Below the pieces are notes generated by a model. That model had not been told where the DNA came from. It made no database searches and saw nothing but the letters and a program-made list of their open reading frames with translations. The position numbers and the translations under genes are program-made. 64,000 nucleotides of DNA from Caryophanales bacterium (GTDB lineage: Bacteria; Bacillota; Bacilli; Bacillales; Amphibacillaceae), in contig JARIBO010000055.1 in NCBI GenBank assembly GCA_029257405.1, forward strand, positions 207,491 to 271,490, given 5' to 3'. Positions 1-8,659 of the stretch are shown piece after piece (within the stretch, counting starts at the first letter, position 1; every line of letters starts with the position of its first letter).

Positions 1-896
1 AAACCAATGCCTCTTCCTTCTTGACGCATGTAAATTAATACACCATTACTTGAATCATGAATGATTTTCAAACTTGCTTCTAATTGAGGTCCGCAATCAC
101 AACGGTTTGAATTAAACACGTCGCCAGTTAAGCATTCCGAATGAATTCGAACAATTGGAAGCGTGTCTGAATCCATTTCTCCTTTTACAATTGCTAAATG
201 TTCTTTATTATCTAATGAATTTGAATATCCATATATTTTAAATTCACCAAATTTAGTTGGTAAATCCGTAACAACTTCTCTATTAATCTGAATTTCATTT
301 TTCTTTTTATAACGTACAAGGTCTTCAATCGTAATTAGTTTTAAATCAAGTCGCTTAGCTAATTCAATTAAGTCAGGTACACGTGCCATATGTCCATCTT
401 CTTTAATAATTTCGCAGATAACCGCAGACGGAGCCTCACCACTTAAGCTTGCTAAATCTACTGCTGCTTCTGTATGGCCTTCTCGCGCTAAAACACCACC
501 TGACTTAGCAACTAGTGGAAATATATGTCCTGGACGTTTAAATTGTTCTGGTTTACTATTTTTATCAACCATTGCTTTGATTGTGTCAGCGCGCTCATAA
601 GCACTGATGCCAGTCGTCGTTGTTTCAAAATCAATACTTTCTGTAAAAGCAGTACCTAATGGATCAGTGTTTGTCGTCACCATTTTGTTTAACCCGAGTT
701 GTTCACCAATCTCTTCAGTAATAGAAACACATACAAGTCCACGCCCTTCTGTAATCATCAGATTAATAATTTCTGGTGTTATTGAACTTGATAGAGCAAC
801 AAAATCACCTTCATTTTCTCTACTTTCATCATCAACCACAATCACTGGTTTTCCTTGTTTTAAATCTATGATTGCTTCATCAATTGTATTAAACAT
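1..896 (-). CDS. ribBA: Bifunctional DHBP synthase / GTP cyclohydrolase II (3' end outside window)
   Basis: Makes 3,4-dihydroxy-2-butanone-4-phosphate from ribulose-5-phosphate and opens GTP, supplying both riboflavin precursors. About 298 codons are visible. The start ATG at 896-894 overlaps the ribE stop by 8 bp. Residues 1 to about 200 form the DHBP synthase domain, with [10 protein letters not shown] near residue 22 and RPGHIFPL in the middle. The cyclohydrolase II domain follows, with the zinc-binding [18 protein letters not shown] stretch and MRQEGRGIG at the window edge. The C-terminus and any ribH lie beyond position 1. It is the third gene of an operon ribD-ribE-ribBA read on the minus strand and should share the FMN riboswitch. 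The identification is firm; the C-terminal part cannot be judged. Confidence 0.95.
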   Translation of the reverse strand, partial: MFNTIDEAIIDLKQGKPVIVVDDESRENEGDFVALSSSITPEIINLMITEGRGLVCVSITEEIGEQLGLNKMVTTNTDPLGTAFTESIDFETTTTGISAYERADTIKAMVDKNSKPEQFKRPGHIFPLVAKSGGVLAREGHTEAAVDLASLSGEAPSAVICEIIKEDGHMARVPDLIELAKRLDLKLITIEDLVRYKKKNEIQINREVVTDLPTKFGEFKIYGYSNSLDNKEHLAIVKGEMDSDTLPIVRIHSECLTGDVFNSNRCDCGPQLEASLKIIHDSSNGVLIYMRQEGRGIG

Positions 897-1500
897 ACAT
901 ATTTTCCTCTCTTGTAGTTAATAGATTTTCCACATGTTTAGCTAATAAATCACATTCTATATTCACATTGTTACCTACTACTTTACTTCCTAAGACCGTA
1001 TGATTAACAGTATGGGGAATGAGCGAAATCATAAGTTCTTCATCTTTAATTCCAAAGACAGTTAAACTAATTCCATCTATTGTAACTGACCCTTTATTGA
1101 TTAAATATCTAGATAAATCTCTAGGTATTCGAATCTTGTAATAAATTGCATTTTCTTTTTTTTCTATGTTTATAATTTCGCCTACTCCATCAACGTGACC
1201 TGTAACGAAATGACCGCCTAAACGTGTTGTAACTAACATGGCACGTTCTAAATTAACAAAACTTCCTTGTTTTAATTGATTAATCGTTGTTGCTTTAACT
1301 GTTTCAGGCATAACATCTACTTGAAATGTGTCATCACTAAACTCCGTAACAGTCAAACATACACCATCAACACTAATACTATCGCCAAGCTTGATATCTT
1401 CCATTATTTTTTTAGCTTCTATTTCAAATTCAAAGGCTAGCTTAGAATTTTGTTTTACTTTTTGGACTTTTCCTTTTTCTTCGACGATTCCGGTAAACAT
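889..1500 (-). CDS. ribE: Riboflavin synthase, alpha subunit
   Basis: Catalyses dismutation of two 6,7-dimethyl-8-ribityllumazine molecules to riboflavin. The 203-residue product has the family length and begins with the classic [10 protein letters not shown]. It shows the internal duplication of two lumazine-binding barrels: the first half has SVDGVCLTV and [10 protein letters not shown], and the second has [12 protein letters not shown]. Its ATG overlaps the last base of ribD, and its own stop overlaps the ribBA start, so the three genes are probably translationally coupled. It is also called ribC in some species; the symbol follows B. subtilis usage. Confidence 0.96.
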   Translation of the reverse strand: MFTGIVEEKGKVQKVKQNSKLAFEFEIEAKKIMEDIKLGDSISVDGVCLTVTEFSDDTFQVDVMPETVKATTINQLKQGSFVNLERAMLVTTRLGGHFVTGHVDGVGEIINIEKKENAIYYKIRIPRDLSRYLINKGSVTIDGISLTVFGIKDEELMISLIPHTVNHTVLGSKVVGNNVNIECDLLAKHVENLLTTREENMYV

Positions 1501-2591
1501 TATAACCCTACTTTCTTTGAAACTATTTTTAAATCTTTTCCAATTTGTTTTACTTCTTTAATTTCTAACTTAAAAGCGTCTGCTAATTTACTGATTCCTA
1601 AACCACGAAATGATGTAGGTGCAGTTTCTCCACCAATTAATTTAGGCGCGATATAAGTAAAGACTTCGTCAATTAACCCAGCTTGTAAAAAAGAACCATT
1701 TACTGTTGAACCACCCTCAACATAGACACTTCTTACTTCATGACGATGTAAAATATTAAGTACCTCCGTTAAATTAACATGTGTAGATTCTGTTTGGAAT
1801 ATTCGGACATTTTCATGTGCTTCAAATCGCTCAATTAATTCATTCTGAACGTTGCTACCTACAAATAGCCATGTTGCTGCAGCCTTATCGGTAATAAGTT
1901 TACTCGTAATTGGCGTTCTTAAACTTGTATCTAAAATCAACCGAATGGGCTGTTCATTTATTTCAGCAAGACGCACAGTTAACTCTGGATCGTCCTTAAT
2001 AACTGTATTAACGCCTACTAAAATACTATCATGTAAATATCTATCTTTATGAACTTCAATTCTTGCTTCACTTGAAGTAATCCATTTACTCTCTCCGGTA
2101 TATGTAGCGATTTTCCCATCTAATGAAGTCGCTTGTTTTAGTGTAATAAAAGGACGTTTTTTAGTCATACTTGTAAAGAAATATTTATTGATTTCTTTTG
2201 CCCTTTCTTCTAAGAGCCCTATTTCAACTTCAATACCAGCAGTTGTTAATTTTTTTACACCTTTTCCTGACACTTTTTCATTCGGATCTAATGTCGCGAT
2301 AATTATTTTTTTTAACTTATGTTGTATTATTAAATCAGCACACGCTTCAGTTCTTCCTTTATGAGAACAAGGTTCTAATGTCACATACATAGTTGCGCCG
2401 TTTGCTTCCTCTTTAGCCATTTCCAAAGCATTTTTTTCTGCATGTGCGTCGCCTGCTTTTAAATGTGCCCCTAAACCGATAATTTTATTGTTTTTTACAA
2501 TAACAGCACCTACTACTGGATTAGGACTGGTTTGTCCTAGTGTGCCCTCTGCTAAATCTAACGCCATATTCATATAATAAAAATCATTCAT
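1500..2591 (-). CDS. ribD: Bifunctional riboflavin deaminase/reductase RibD
   Basis: Performs the deamination and then the side-chain reduction of the pyrimidine intermediate of riboflavin synthesis. The 363-residue protein has an N-terminal cytidine-deaminase-like domain (residues 1 to about 145), with the HAEKNAL zinc/proton-shuttle motif and PCSHKGRTEAC. A RibD reductase domain follows, with TLKQATSLDGKIA and the C-terminal GGSTVNGSFL. The usual TPPC in the zinc motif reads TEAC here, but both cysteines and the histidine remain. It is the first gene of the rib operon, just downstream of the FMN riboswitch and its terminator. The start at 2591 is preceded by a GGGAGGGA-type ribosome binding site. 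Confidence 0.96.
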   Translation of the reverse strand: MNDFYYMNMALDLAEGTLGQTSPNPVVGAVIVKNNKIIGLGAHLKAGDAHAEKNALEMAKEEANGATMYVTLEPCSHKGRTEACADLIIQHKLKKIIIATLDPNEKVSGKGVKKLTTAGIEVEIGLLEERAKEINKYFFTSMTKKRPFITLKQATSLDGKIATYTGESKWITSSEARIEVHKDRYLHDSILVGVNTVIKDDPELTVRLAEINEQPIRLILDTSLRTPITSKLITDKAAATWLFVGSNVQNELIERFEAHENVRIFQTESTHVNLTEVLNILHRHEVRSVYVEGGSTVNGSFLQAGLIDEVFTYIAPKLIGGETAPTSFRGLGISKLADAFKLEIKEVKQIGKDLKIVSKKVGL

Positions 2592-2620
2592 AATAATCCC
2601 TCCCTTTTATTTTTACAATA

Positions 2621-2652
2621 AAAAAAGACCTCTGAAAATTCATTCAGAGATC
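2621..2652 (-). terminator. Riboswitch-controlled terminator before ribD
   Basis: On the minus strand the sequence forms a hairpin from GATCTCTGAATG and its partner CAGAGGTC, followed by seven T residues. It lies between the FMN aptamer and ribD. This is the usual expression platform of a transcription-attenuating RFN element: FMN binding favours this hairpin and premature termination. Confidence 0.85.
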
Positions 2653-2735
2653 AATTGGGTAGAGTTAATAAATATATACAATAAACTTATAAATATGGCT
2701 CTTTGCCAACTTAAATAAGCATGCATACATAAATT

Positions 2736-2877
2736 GATTCTTCTCCCATCCAGACTTTAACTGTCGGCTCTGGAATTTAACCAGATCAGCCATATAGCAA
2801 AGGTGCCATACAGGTCACGGGCTCAGAAGTAAACACTTCCTTACCGTCGATTGGGAATTTCACCCACCCCGAAGAAT
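2736..2877 (-). promoter_or_regulatory. FMN riboswitch (RFN element)
   Basis: The minus strand reads ATTCTTCGGGGTGGGTGAAATT, then CCCAATCGACGGTAAGGAAGTG, the GAGCCCGTGACC segment, and finally GGATGGGAGAAGAAT. These are the conserved blocks of the FMN-sensing RFN element. The P1 stem pairs ATTCTTC with GAAGAAT at the two ends. It sits 145 bp upstream of ribD with a terminator hairpin in between, so it should shut off the rib operon when FMN is plentiful. Confidence 0.95.
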
Positions 2878-2892
2878 TTTTATTGTAGTTCA

Positions 2893-2921
2893 AGCTTAGC
2901 TTACTTTAAATAAATACGCAA
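2893..2921 (-). promoter_or_regulatory. Candidate promoter of the rib operon
   Basis: On the minus strand TTGCGT and TAAGCT are separated by 17 bp, ending about 15 bp before the FMN aptamer. The match to sigma-A elements is fair in spacing and moderate in sequence. Confidence 0.45.
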
Positions 2922-2972
2922 GCGCGTTTAATTCATGTTAAAATAAATATAGTTTAGTTAGGAGGTAAATAA

Positions 2973-3287
2973 ATGGATAATCTTTTAAATACCTATTTAA
3001 AATTAGAAGAAAAATTAAAGATGGAGTACATGTTAAAAGAACATATTTATATTACTTATTATGCGGATATTTCTGACTTTAAAAAAGATATGTTTTTCTT
3101 AAATGATAACGAATTAAATGAGTTTTTTATTGATTATCAGCTTGATAAATATAATTTTACAAAAGAATTTATTATCTTATATAACCAGCCGCTTGATTCA
3201 TATATTTTATGGACCGATGCTGATAACTTAAATTCTATTTTAAATTACTTCACCAATAACGATAGATATAAACAGTTTATTGTATAG
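2973..3287 (+). CDS. Hypothetical small acidic protein
   Basis: I do not recognise this 104-residue protein. It starts at an ATG with a strong TAGGAGGT ribosome binding site 8 bp upstream, which makes it a credible gene. The product is rich in Asp, Glu, Tyr and Phe, with no signal peptide or membrane segment, and looks like a small soluble alpha/beta protein. It is divergent from the rib operon. Its last 11 bp overlap the end of the convergent histidine kinase gene. I see no Cys-rich or catalytic motif. Function unknown. Confidence 0.65.
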   Translation: MDNLLNTYLKLEEKLKMEYMLKEHIYITYYADISDFKKDMFFLNDNELNEFFIDYQLDKYNFTKEFIILYNQPLDSYILWTDADNLNSILNYFTNNDRYKQFIV

Positions 3288-4359
3288 GTAATTTTACAAT
3301 AAATTCATTATAATCATCTCTACTCATAATTTCTAAAGAGCCCTCGTGAAACTCTACAATGTCACGTACAATTGATAAACCAAGACCCGTTCCACCTGTA
3401 TGTCGATTACGTGATGGATCTGTTCGATAAAATCGATTAAATAGTTTATCTTTTTCTTCTTCAGATAATTTCTCACTTATTCCACCAATCGTTAATTCAT
3501 ACATATCATCAATTACACGACCACTAATATCTATTGCTTGTTGATTTACATTATACTTAATCGCGTTATCAATTAAATTACTGACTAATTGCTTTATACT
3601 CTCGTTATGTGCGCTTAACTCACAATTTTCAAGAGAAACGTTTAATGTAATATTAGAATTATTTATTTCCCATTCAAACATTTTTAATGTTTCTTTGATA
3701 ACTTCATTAATCCAGATTCTTTCTAACTGTTTATCTTTTAATGATTGAGTTAAATCAATATCATTAATTTGATCAATTTGTTCGATAAGGGAAGTTAATC
3801 GATTTGCTTCTAAATAAAGTGAAGCAAATAAATCAGAGTCCCCTTCAATTGTTCCCGTTTTTAAAGCATGAAGATAACCTTGCAAATTAGCAACTGGCGT
3901 TCTAATTTCATGTGATAAATTTGTAATAAGCTTTTCTCTTTGTACATGATTTTCTTTTAGTTGATTTGTTAAATCGTTATAATGGGTAATCAGTTGACCA
4001 ACTTCATCATTTGACGTCACTTCAATTGCTTCTGGGTAAGACCCTTTGGTTAATGTTTTAGTCGCTTCAATTAATTGTTTAATTGGACCAACTAAACGCT
4101 TTGTAAAATAATAATGTAGTACACTACTAACCAAAACGCCGCCCACTGTAAATACTAATAAGTATTGATATAATGTTGCGTTAAATTGTTTTTGCCGCTG
4201 CAAAGATAGCGAGCCCATTCCCTCAACTAAAAAACAAGCTGTATTATAGATCGCAAAGCTACTTAAACTAATAGCAAGGCCAATAATAAATATATTTAAA
4301 AATGTAAGACGCCAAAGAAACCCTTTAGGAATCGAAAATCGTTTTTTATTTTTTGACAA
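3277..4359 (-). CDS. Sensor histidine kinase (HAMP, HisKA, HATPase)
   Basis: Membrane sensor of the two-component pair with the upstream regulator. The 360-residue protein has two membrane segments (about residues 14-36 and 68-88) enclosing only about 30 residues outside, a HAMP linker, the phosphoacceptor box LSHEIRTPVANLQGY, the N-box LIDNAIKYN and the G-box GTGLGLSIV. The start is TTG at 4359, overlapping the regulator gene by 14 bp, so translation is coupled. The small outer loop suggests sensing in or at the membrane. Its position downstream of ccdA and a TlpA-like gene points to thiol-redox or cytochrome-c related signals, which is an inference. ResE and SrrB, which sit in comparable contexts, have much larger sensor regions. 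Confidence 0.93.
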   Translation of the reverse strand: MSKNKKRFSIPKGFLWRLTFLNIFIIGLAISLSSFAIYNTACFLVEGMGSLSLQRQKQFNATLYQYLLVFTVGGVLVSSVLHYYFTKRLVGPIKQLIEATKTLTKGSYPEAIEVTSNDEVGQLITHYNDLTNQLKENHVQREKLITNLSHEIRTPVANLQGYLHALKTGTIEGDSDLFASLYLEANRLTSLIEQIDQINDIDLTQSLKDKQLERIWINEVIKETLKMFEWEINNSNITLNVSLENCELSAHNESIKQLVSNLIDNAIKYNVNQQAIDISGRVIDDMYELTIGGISEKLSEEEKDKLFNRFYRTDPSRNRHTGGTGLGLSIVRDIVEFHEGSLEIMSRDDYNEFIVKLPIQ

Positions 4360-5032
4360 TTTTATACCCCATTCCTCGCACGGTTAAGATACGTTTAGGT
4401 TCGGCAGGAATATCTTCAATTTTTTCACGCAGCTTTTTAATATGCGCATCAATTGTTCGGTCTAATATATTTTGTTCATGAAAAGCATATAATTCATTTA
4501 CTAATTTCTCCCGGGAAAAAACATGATTTGGATGTTGCATGAAGTACTGGAGTAATTTGAATTCAAAACTAGTTAAATTGACTAATTGGCCATTTAAAAA
4601 TACTTCACCCATTTTTGGTTTAAGTACTAGTCCATCAAAAGCTAATTGCTCACTAGGTTGGTGTGTTCTTCGAAGTAGTGCTTGTATTTGCGCAATTAAT
4701 TCATCTGGATTAAATGGTTTAGTGAGATAACTATCTGCTCCAATATTCAAACCTGTGATCTTATCAGATGTTTTCGTTTTTGCAGTAAGCATAATAATCG
4801 CAGTATCATAATCTGACTTATCTTCTCTTAACCACCGGCAAAATTCTTCTCCACTTACTTTCGGTAACATTAAATCAAGCACAATTAAACAAGGATGTTC
4901 ATTTTCATAAACATCCTTGGCCATTTCACCATCAATAGCGATAGCGACATTATAATTATTTTTTTCTAAATAAAGTTTGATTAAATTTCTAATCATCTTG
5001 TCATCTTCAACAACCATAATTGTTTGTTGCAC
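4346..5032 (-). CDS. OmpR-family response regulator
   Basis: A 228-residue transcription factor with a receiver domain (VVEDD near the start, the phosphorylated Asp in IVLDLMLPK, the Lys in LTKPF) and a C-terminal winged helix ending in TVRGMGYKI. The start is GTG at 5032, with AGGAG 9 bp upstream. It forms an operon with the kinase and follows the TlpA-like gene by 28 bp. The direct repeats at 7102-7169, in front of the first gene of this run, are plausible binding sites because OmpR-type regulators bind tandem repeats overlapping the -35 region. Confidence 0.93.
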   Translation of the reverse strand: MQQTIMVVEDDKMIRNLIKLYLEKNNYNVAIAIDGEMAKDVYENEHPCLIVLDLMLPKVSGEEFCRWLREDKSDYDTAIIMLTAKTKTSDKITGLNIGADSYLTKPFNPDELIAQIQALLRRTHQPSEQLAFDGLVLKPKMGEVFLNGQLVNLTSFEFKLLQYFMQHPNHVFSREKLVNELYAFHEQNILDRTIDAHIKKLREKIEDIPAEPKRILTVRGMGYKIVKK

Positions 5033-5060
5033 CAGAAACCACTCCTAGATAGCGTTTAAT

Positions 5061-5642
5061 TTATTCCATTTTATCTAGTTCTTGCACCATTAGCTCATAA
5101 TTTAAAGCTCCAAAAGCCATGTTTTCTATAATTCCCTTTGAATTAATCATATAAGTCGTTGGAATCGGTTGAATACCATATTTAGTAGATACTTCTGAAT
5201 CTTTATCTAATAATACTTTAAAAGTGACACCATAATCGTCAATAAATTCTTCAACTTGTTCTATTTTACTTTCTGTATCGAATAAATCTACAGCTAAAAT
5301 AGTTACATCTTTGTTTTCATGAAGCTTTTGCATATCGGGCATTTCTGCTCGACAAGGTGGACACCATGTTGCCCAGAAATTAAGCATAACTTTTTCACCA
5401 CGGTAATCTGATAACTTAACTGTCTCACCGTTCATCAGTTCAAGTTCAAAGTCTGGAGCCATTTCACCTTTTTCTAAACCTTCTTCAACATCTGGTAAGT
5501 TTGCATCAGATGTATCTGCATTTGGATCAGCTGTAATACCTTGAAGATCTTCTGTGTCTGACGCTTTTTGGCTATCATAAAACTCCCAACCAGTCCAACC
5601 TAACATACCTAATATAACTACAATTATAATCCATTTTCTCAT
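5061..5642 (-). CDS. TlpA/ResA-like membrane-anchored thiol-disulfide oxidoreductase
   Basis: A 193-residue thioredoxin-fold protein with one N-terminal membrane anchor (about residues 4-20), an acidic linker, and then the AhpC/TSA-Redoxin fold. The active site is WATWCPPCRAEMP, and the cis-Pro motif is IQPIPTTYMI. ResA-type proteins reduce the haem-binding cysteines of apocytochrome c outside the cell with electrons from CcdA, which is encoded just upstream (17 bp gap). AAGGAGGC precedes the ATG at 5642. The role in cytochrome c maturation is inferred from family and neighbourhood, since no resB or resC homologue is present in this window. Confidence 0.9.
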   Translation of the reverse strand: MRKWIIIVVILGMLGWTGWEFYDSQKASDTEDLQGITADPNADTSDANLPDVEEGLEKGEMAPDFELELMNGETVKLSDYRGEKVMLNFWATWCPPCRAEMPDMQKLHENKDVTILAVDLFDTESKIEQVEEFIDDYGVTFKVLLDKDSEVSTKYGIQPIPTTYMINSKGIIENMAFGALNYELMVQELDKME

Positions 5643-5658
5643 TTATTATGTGCCTCCT

Positions 5659-6414
5659 TTATCCTAGTTTAGATAACCAAGTATCTTGGACTAAATCTAA
5701 TAAAAATCCAGCAATACGTGGCATTTGTCCTGTAAATAAGACAATTCCCATTAATATCATGACTATTCCACCGAATTTCATAATTACATTACTCTTTTGT
5801 ACAATCCACTTCGTTGAACCAATAAAGAATGTTAAGACTAAAAATGGAATGATAAATCCAATGACATACATAACTGTATAGACAATTCCTTGCGTAGGGT
5901 TACTTGCTGCAAGCAATAAAATTGAACCGAAGATTGGACCAATACAAGGTGTCCATCCTGCTGCAAAACCAAGGCCTACTAAAAACGTTCCTACATAACT
6001 TACGTTTGTTTTTTTATATTGGACACGCTTTTCTCTCATTAATGTTTTGATATTCAACCAACCACCAACAAAGAGTCCCATGACAATAATAAAAACCCCA
6101 GCAAGTTGCTGAATAAGAGTACCTGTACTCCCTGTTAAAATCCCACTTAACCATTTACCTAGAAAAGAAGCTCCCACTCCTAAACTTATAAATATAAGTG
6201 ATACACCTAGTAAGAAGAATATTGAATGTGTTAAGAGTTTCTTCCTAACTTCTTTCGTTTGGTCACCTTGAATTTCCTTAACACTTACACCTGTAATATA
6301 AGATAAATATGCCGGAAATATTGGTAATACACAAGGTGATAAAAATGATAATGCTCCTGCACCTAGTGCAAGTAACATCCCTAACAGTAAAAACGTATCT
6401 GTTTCAATTCCCAT
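5659..6414 (-). CDS. ccdA: Cytochrome c biogenesis protein CcdA
   Basis: Polytopic membrane protein of 251 residues with six membrane segments that passes electrons from cytoplasmic thioredoxin across the membrane. The two family cysteines are in LSPCVLPIFPAYLSYITG (near residue 27) and AAGWTPCIGPIFGSIL (middle), with the expected prolines. It overlaps the preceding membrane-protein gene by one base (TAATG) and is followed by its natural partner, the TlpA-like gene. Confidence 0.95.
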   Translation of the reverse strand: MGIETDTFLLLGMLLALGAGALSFLSPCVLPIFPAYLSYITGVSVKEIQGDQTKEVRKKLLTHSIFFLLGVSLIFISLGVGASFLGKWLSGILTGSTGTLIQQLAGVFIIVMGLFVGGWLNIKTLMREKRVQYKKTNVSYVGTFLVGLGFAAGWTPCIGPIFGSILLLAASNPTQGIVYTVMYVIGFIIPFLVLTFFIGSTKWIVQKSNVIMKFGGIVMILMGIVLFTGQMPRIAGFLLDLVQDTWLSKLG

Positions 6415-7058
6415 TATAAATCCACATCCTTTTTAATAATCAAACAATAAATTGCAATTAGAATCATTACCACAAAATAAATCGGATGAATCATATAATT
6501 AAATACTGTTGTATAATTATAAAGAAAAGCTAATATTAGTTTAGCTGACGACCAGACTATAACAAGTAGCAAATTCAAGTTATGAACTGAAATTTTTTCA
6601 TTGAATAAAAGCTGGATACCGACTAGAATAATTAATAAAATTAAGTATGTCAGATTATTAGTCGTTCCATTATCAAGATAATTTATGAATTCAAATACGA
6701 AAGAAGCTCCGATAAATATTGGAATAAATGCTTCAATATATGTATTTAATGCTACTTTTTTCTTTCTAACATTTATAATAATATTAACTAATCCGATTAC
6801 GCTTGCTACATAAAACGCATTCGCATTACTTGGATAAGCTAAAATTGCTAAAGGATCATTAATAAATTTCGGTAAATTAACAAGTACTTTTCCAATCCAA
6901 ATATAAATAACGAAATTGATTAACAATGAAGACGTTGCTTCAATTTGTTTTTTTCGGATGATTTTAGATTGATTCGACTGAAAATAATAATAACCAATAC
7001 CGATAATAAAACTAGCAATTAAGATACCGATTGATTTTATTACTGTAATTGACGGCAT
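6414..7058 (-). CDS. Polytopic membrane protein, first gene of the ccdA operon
   Basis: A 214-residue protein made almost entirely of hydrophobic segments (six or seven), starting at an ATG behind GGGGGA. I do not recognise its family. In B. subtilis a different membrane protein, CcdC, is linked to ccdA; this one is longer and I cannot align it to CcdC by eye. It has no CxxC pair. The one-base overlap with ccdA indicates a common operon and a related job, perhaps as accessory membrane component of the thiol-redox or two-component system. Confidence 0.75.
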   Translation of the reverse strand: MPSITVIKSIGILIASFIIGIGYYYFQSNQSKIIRKKQIEATSSLLINFVIYIWIGKVLVNLPKFINDPLAILAYPSNANAFYVASVIGLVNIIINVRKKKVALNTYIEAFIPIFIGASFVFEFINYLDNGTTNNLTYLILLIILVGIQLLFNEKISVHNLNLLLVIVWSSAKLILAFLYNYTTVFNYMIHPIYFVVMILIAIYCLIIKKDVDL

Positions 7059-7088
7059 AGGATTCCCCCAAACTTAACTCTAAAAACT

Positions 7089-7169
7089 AGTATAACCTAC
7101 AATTATGAAAATATGATGAATATAGTTTTATAAAAGAGAGTTCTGATAAACATTATGAAAATATGGTGA
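7089..7169 (-). promoter_or_regulatory. Promoter with two 18-bp direct repeats 50 bp apart
   Basis: The plus strand carries ATTATGAAAATATGATGA at 7102-7119 and ATTATGAAAATATGGTGA at 7152-7169, identical at 17 of 18 bases and offset by exactly 50 bp. A minus-strand -10 box TATACT lies at 7094-7089. The position for -35 has no good hexamer and falls in the proximal repeat. This looks like an activator-dependent promoter of the ccdA and two-component run, with two protein sites on the same face of the helix. The binding protein is unknown; the encoded response regulator is the obvious candidate. Confidence 0.55.
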
Positions 7170-7194
7170 CATTTCCTACTTAACACTACAAAAA

Positions 7195-7220
7195 ACCTAA
7201 TAGAAAATTCTATTAGGTTT
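7195..7220 (-). terminator. Terminator after the GNAT gene
   Basis: AACCTAATAG and CTATTAGGTT form a stem, followed on the minus strand by six T residues. Confidence 0.85.
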
Positions 7221-7228
7221 GTTTTATA

Positions 7229-7507
7229 TTATTCTGCTAGTAAATCTTGATCTTCTTTATTATGTTTCATTTTAGCTTCAATATATGAACATTCTGGAAC
7301 AATTTTTTTATTTTCTTCTCGAGCATAATCAGTAATTGTTTTATATAATTTACCAGCAATTCCTTGACCTCTTAATTCTTCAGATACAAATGTGTGATCA
7401 ACAATGATTGTTGATTCATCTTTGTCTTTATATGTTACTTTAGCAATCGCACTTGCTTCATCGTCACCTATATAAAATTGATTGTGTCCTTTTTTAATTT
7501 CTGGCAT
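7229..7507 (-). CDS. Small GNAT-type N-acetyltransferase (YjdJ-like)
   Basis: A compact GCN5-fold protein of 92 residues. It has a strand carrying DHTFVSEELRGQGIAGKLY, which matches the acetyl-CoA pyrophosphate loop R-G-Q-G-x-A/G of the small YjdJ/Gtn10 group, and IVPECSYIEAKM near the end. The start chosen is ATG at 7507, because AGGAG lies at 7520-7516 with proper spacing; the earlier in-frame GTG lies inside that site. The acceptor substrate is unknown. It is monocistronic with its own terminator. Confidence 0.88.
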   Translation of the reverse strand: MPEIKKGHNQFYIGDDEASAIAKVTYKDKDESTIIVDHTFVSEELRGQGIAGKLYKTITDYAREENKKIVPECSYIEAKMKHNKEDQDLLAE

Positions 7508-7556
7508 AATTACCACTCCTTTTTGTATACTTTAACATATTATAACTTCTTTTTAA

Positions 7557-8303
7557 CTAATTTGATTTTAAAAAATCGATTGTTTTAGATATTATGAAAG
7601 GCTTATCATTATCTAAAGTTGCGACATGGTAACTGTTTTCTAAATGGATAAGCTCTTTTTGCTCACTTCTAATTTTATCTATTATATACTCTGAATTTTC
7701 TGGTGGCACAACATGATCATCTATAGAAGAAAATAGGAGTGCTGGTACCTTGATTTCTGTTAATTTTATTTTAACGAGTTCCATTAATTCAAGTATATCT
7801 CCCATTGACTTAACAGGAGTTTGGTCATAGGCTAATTCAATTGTATTTGGTTTTTTTATATCTGATCCTATTCCCGGAACGAATCTTTCTGCTTTATCTT
7901 TTTTAGTTTCATAATATTCATTCATTTTAGGTAATTCAACAGCTGCATTAATTAAAATAATTCCTGCTAAATTAGGATAACGTTCACTCAAATATAAAGT
8001 AAGCGTCCCACCCATCGATAAACCTGCAACATATACTTTGTCACACATTTCCTTTAGTTTTTCAAGTCCCGCTTCAACATCTTTAATCCAGTCTAAATAA
8101 GATGCCATTTCCATTTGTTCAGGAAATGTCCCGTGCCCCGTTAATCTCGGGCCTAATACAGTATACCCTTCTTCAGCTATTGCTTTTCCATATTCATACA
8201 CGCTTTGTGTTGTTCCGGTAAAACCATGTAAAACTAAGACTCCGGTTTTGTTTCCTGGAAAATAAAATGATTCTGCACCTTTTTGAATTTGACTACTATC
8301 CAT
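7557..8303 (-). CDS. Alpha/beta hydrolase, Est30-like carboxylesterase
   Basis: The 248-residue cytoplasmic protein has the alpha/beta-hydrolase features of the Bacillales monoacylglycerol lipase / Est30 carboxylesterase group. They are VLVLHGFTG near residue 24 (oxyanion region), the nucleophile elbow GLSMGG, a late Asp in SSIDDHVVPP and the catalytic His in SYHVATLD. The length matches the family (about 245-250). It lies 27 bp upstream of csaA on the same strand. The natural substrate is unknown; short- to medium-chain esters are typical of the family. Confidence 0.9.
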   Translation of the reverse strand: MDSSQIQKGAESFYFPGNKTGVLVLHGFTGTTQSVYEYGKAIAEEGYTVLGPRLTGHGTFPEQMEMASYLDWIKDVEAGLEKLKEMCDKVYVAGLSMGGTLTLYLSERYPNLAGIILINAAVELPKMNEYYETKKDKAERFVPGIGSDIKKPNTIELAYDQTPVKSMGDILELMELVKIKLTEIKVPALLFSSIDDHVVPPENSEYIIDKIRSEQKELIHLENSYHVATLDNDKPFIISKTIDFLKSN

Positions 8304-8329
8304 ATAGACACATCCTTTATCTATGTTTA

Positions 8330-8659
8330 TTAACTTATTTTAGTTCCATTAGCAACCTGGGTCGCCGGTTTAAGTAATACTACTTTTTCATCGCTTGGAA
8401 CAGCACCTAAAACGAGCACTTCTGACTTAAAACCCGCAATACGCATTGGCGGAAAATTAACTACTGCTGTAATTTGCGTGCCAATTAAATCTTCGGGTAA
8501 ATAATAATCAGTAATTTGTGCAGATGACTGTTTAATGCCGAGGTCACCAAAATCAATTTTTAATTTAATGGCTGGATTTCTTGCTTCTTTAAATTCCTCT
8601 GCTTCTACAATTGTTCCGATTCGCATATCCACTTGCATAAAATCTTCAATACTAATCAT
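8330..8659 (-). CDS. csaA: CsaA-type tRNA-binding-domain chaperone
   Basis: A stand-alone OB-fold tRNA-binding domain of 109 residues: FMQVDMRIGTIVEAE at the start, KIDFGDLGIKQSSAQITDYY in the middle and NFPPMRIAGFKSEVLVLGA towards the end. CsaA homodimers in Bacillus show chaperone and export-related activity. The gene overlaps the end of the upstream MBL hydrolase by 8 bp, so the two are co-translated. Confidence 0.92.
   Translation of the reverse strand: MISIEDFMQVDMRIGTIVEAEEFKEARNPAIKLKIDFGDLGIKQSSAQITDYYLPEDLIGTQITAVVNFPPMRIAGFKSEVLVLGAVPSDEKVVLLKPATQVANGTKIS

Noticed and set aside
607..921. Plus-strand 104-codon frame opposite ribBA
   Set aside because: It is the antisense shadow of ribBA, with no ribosome binding site and no recognisable protein features.
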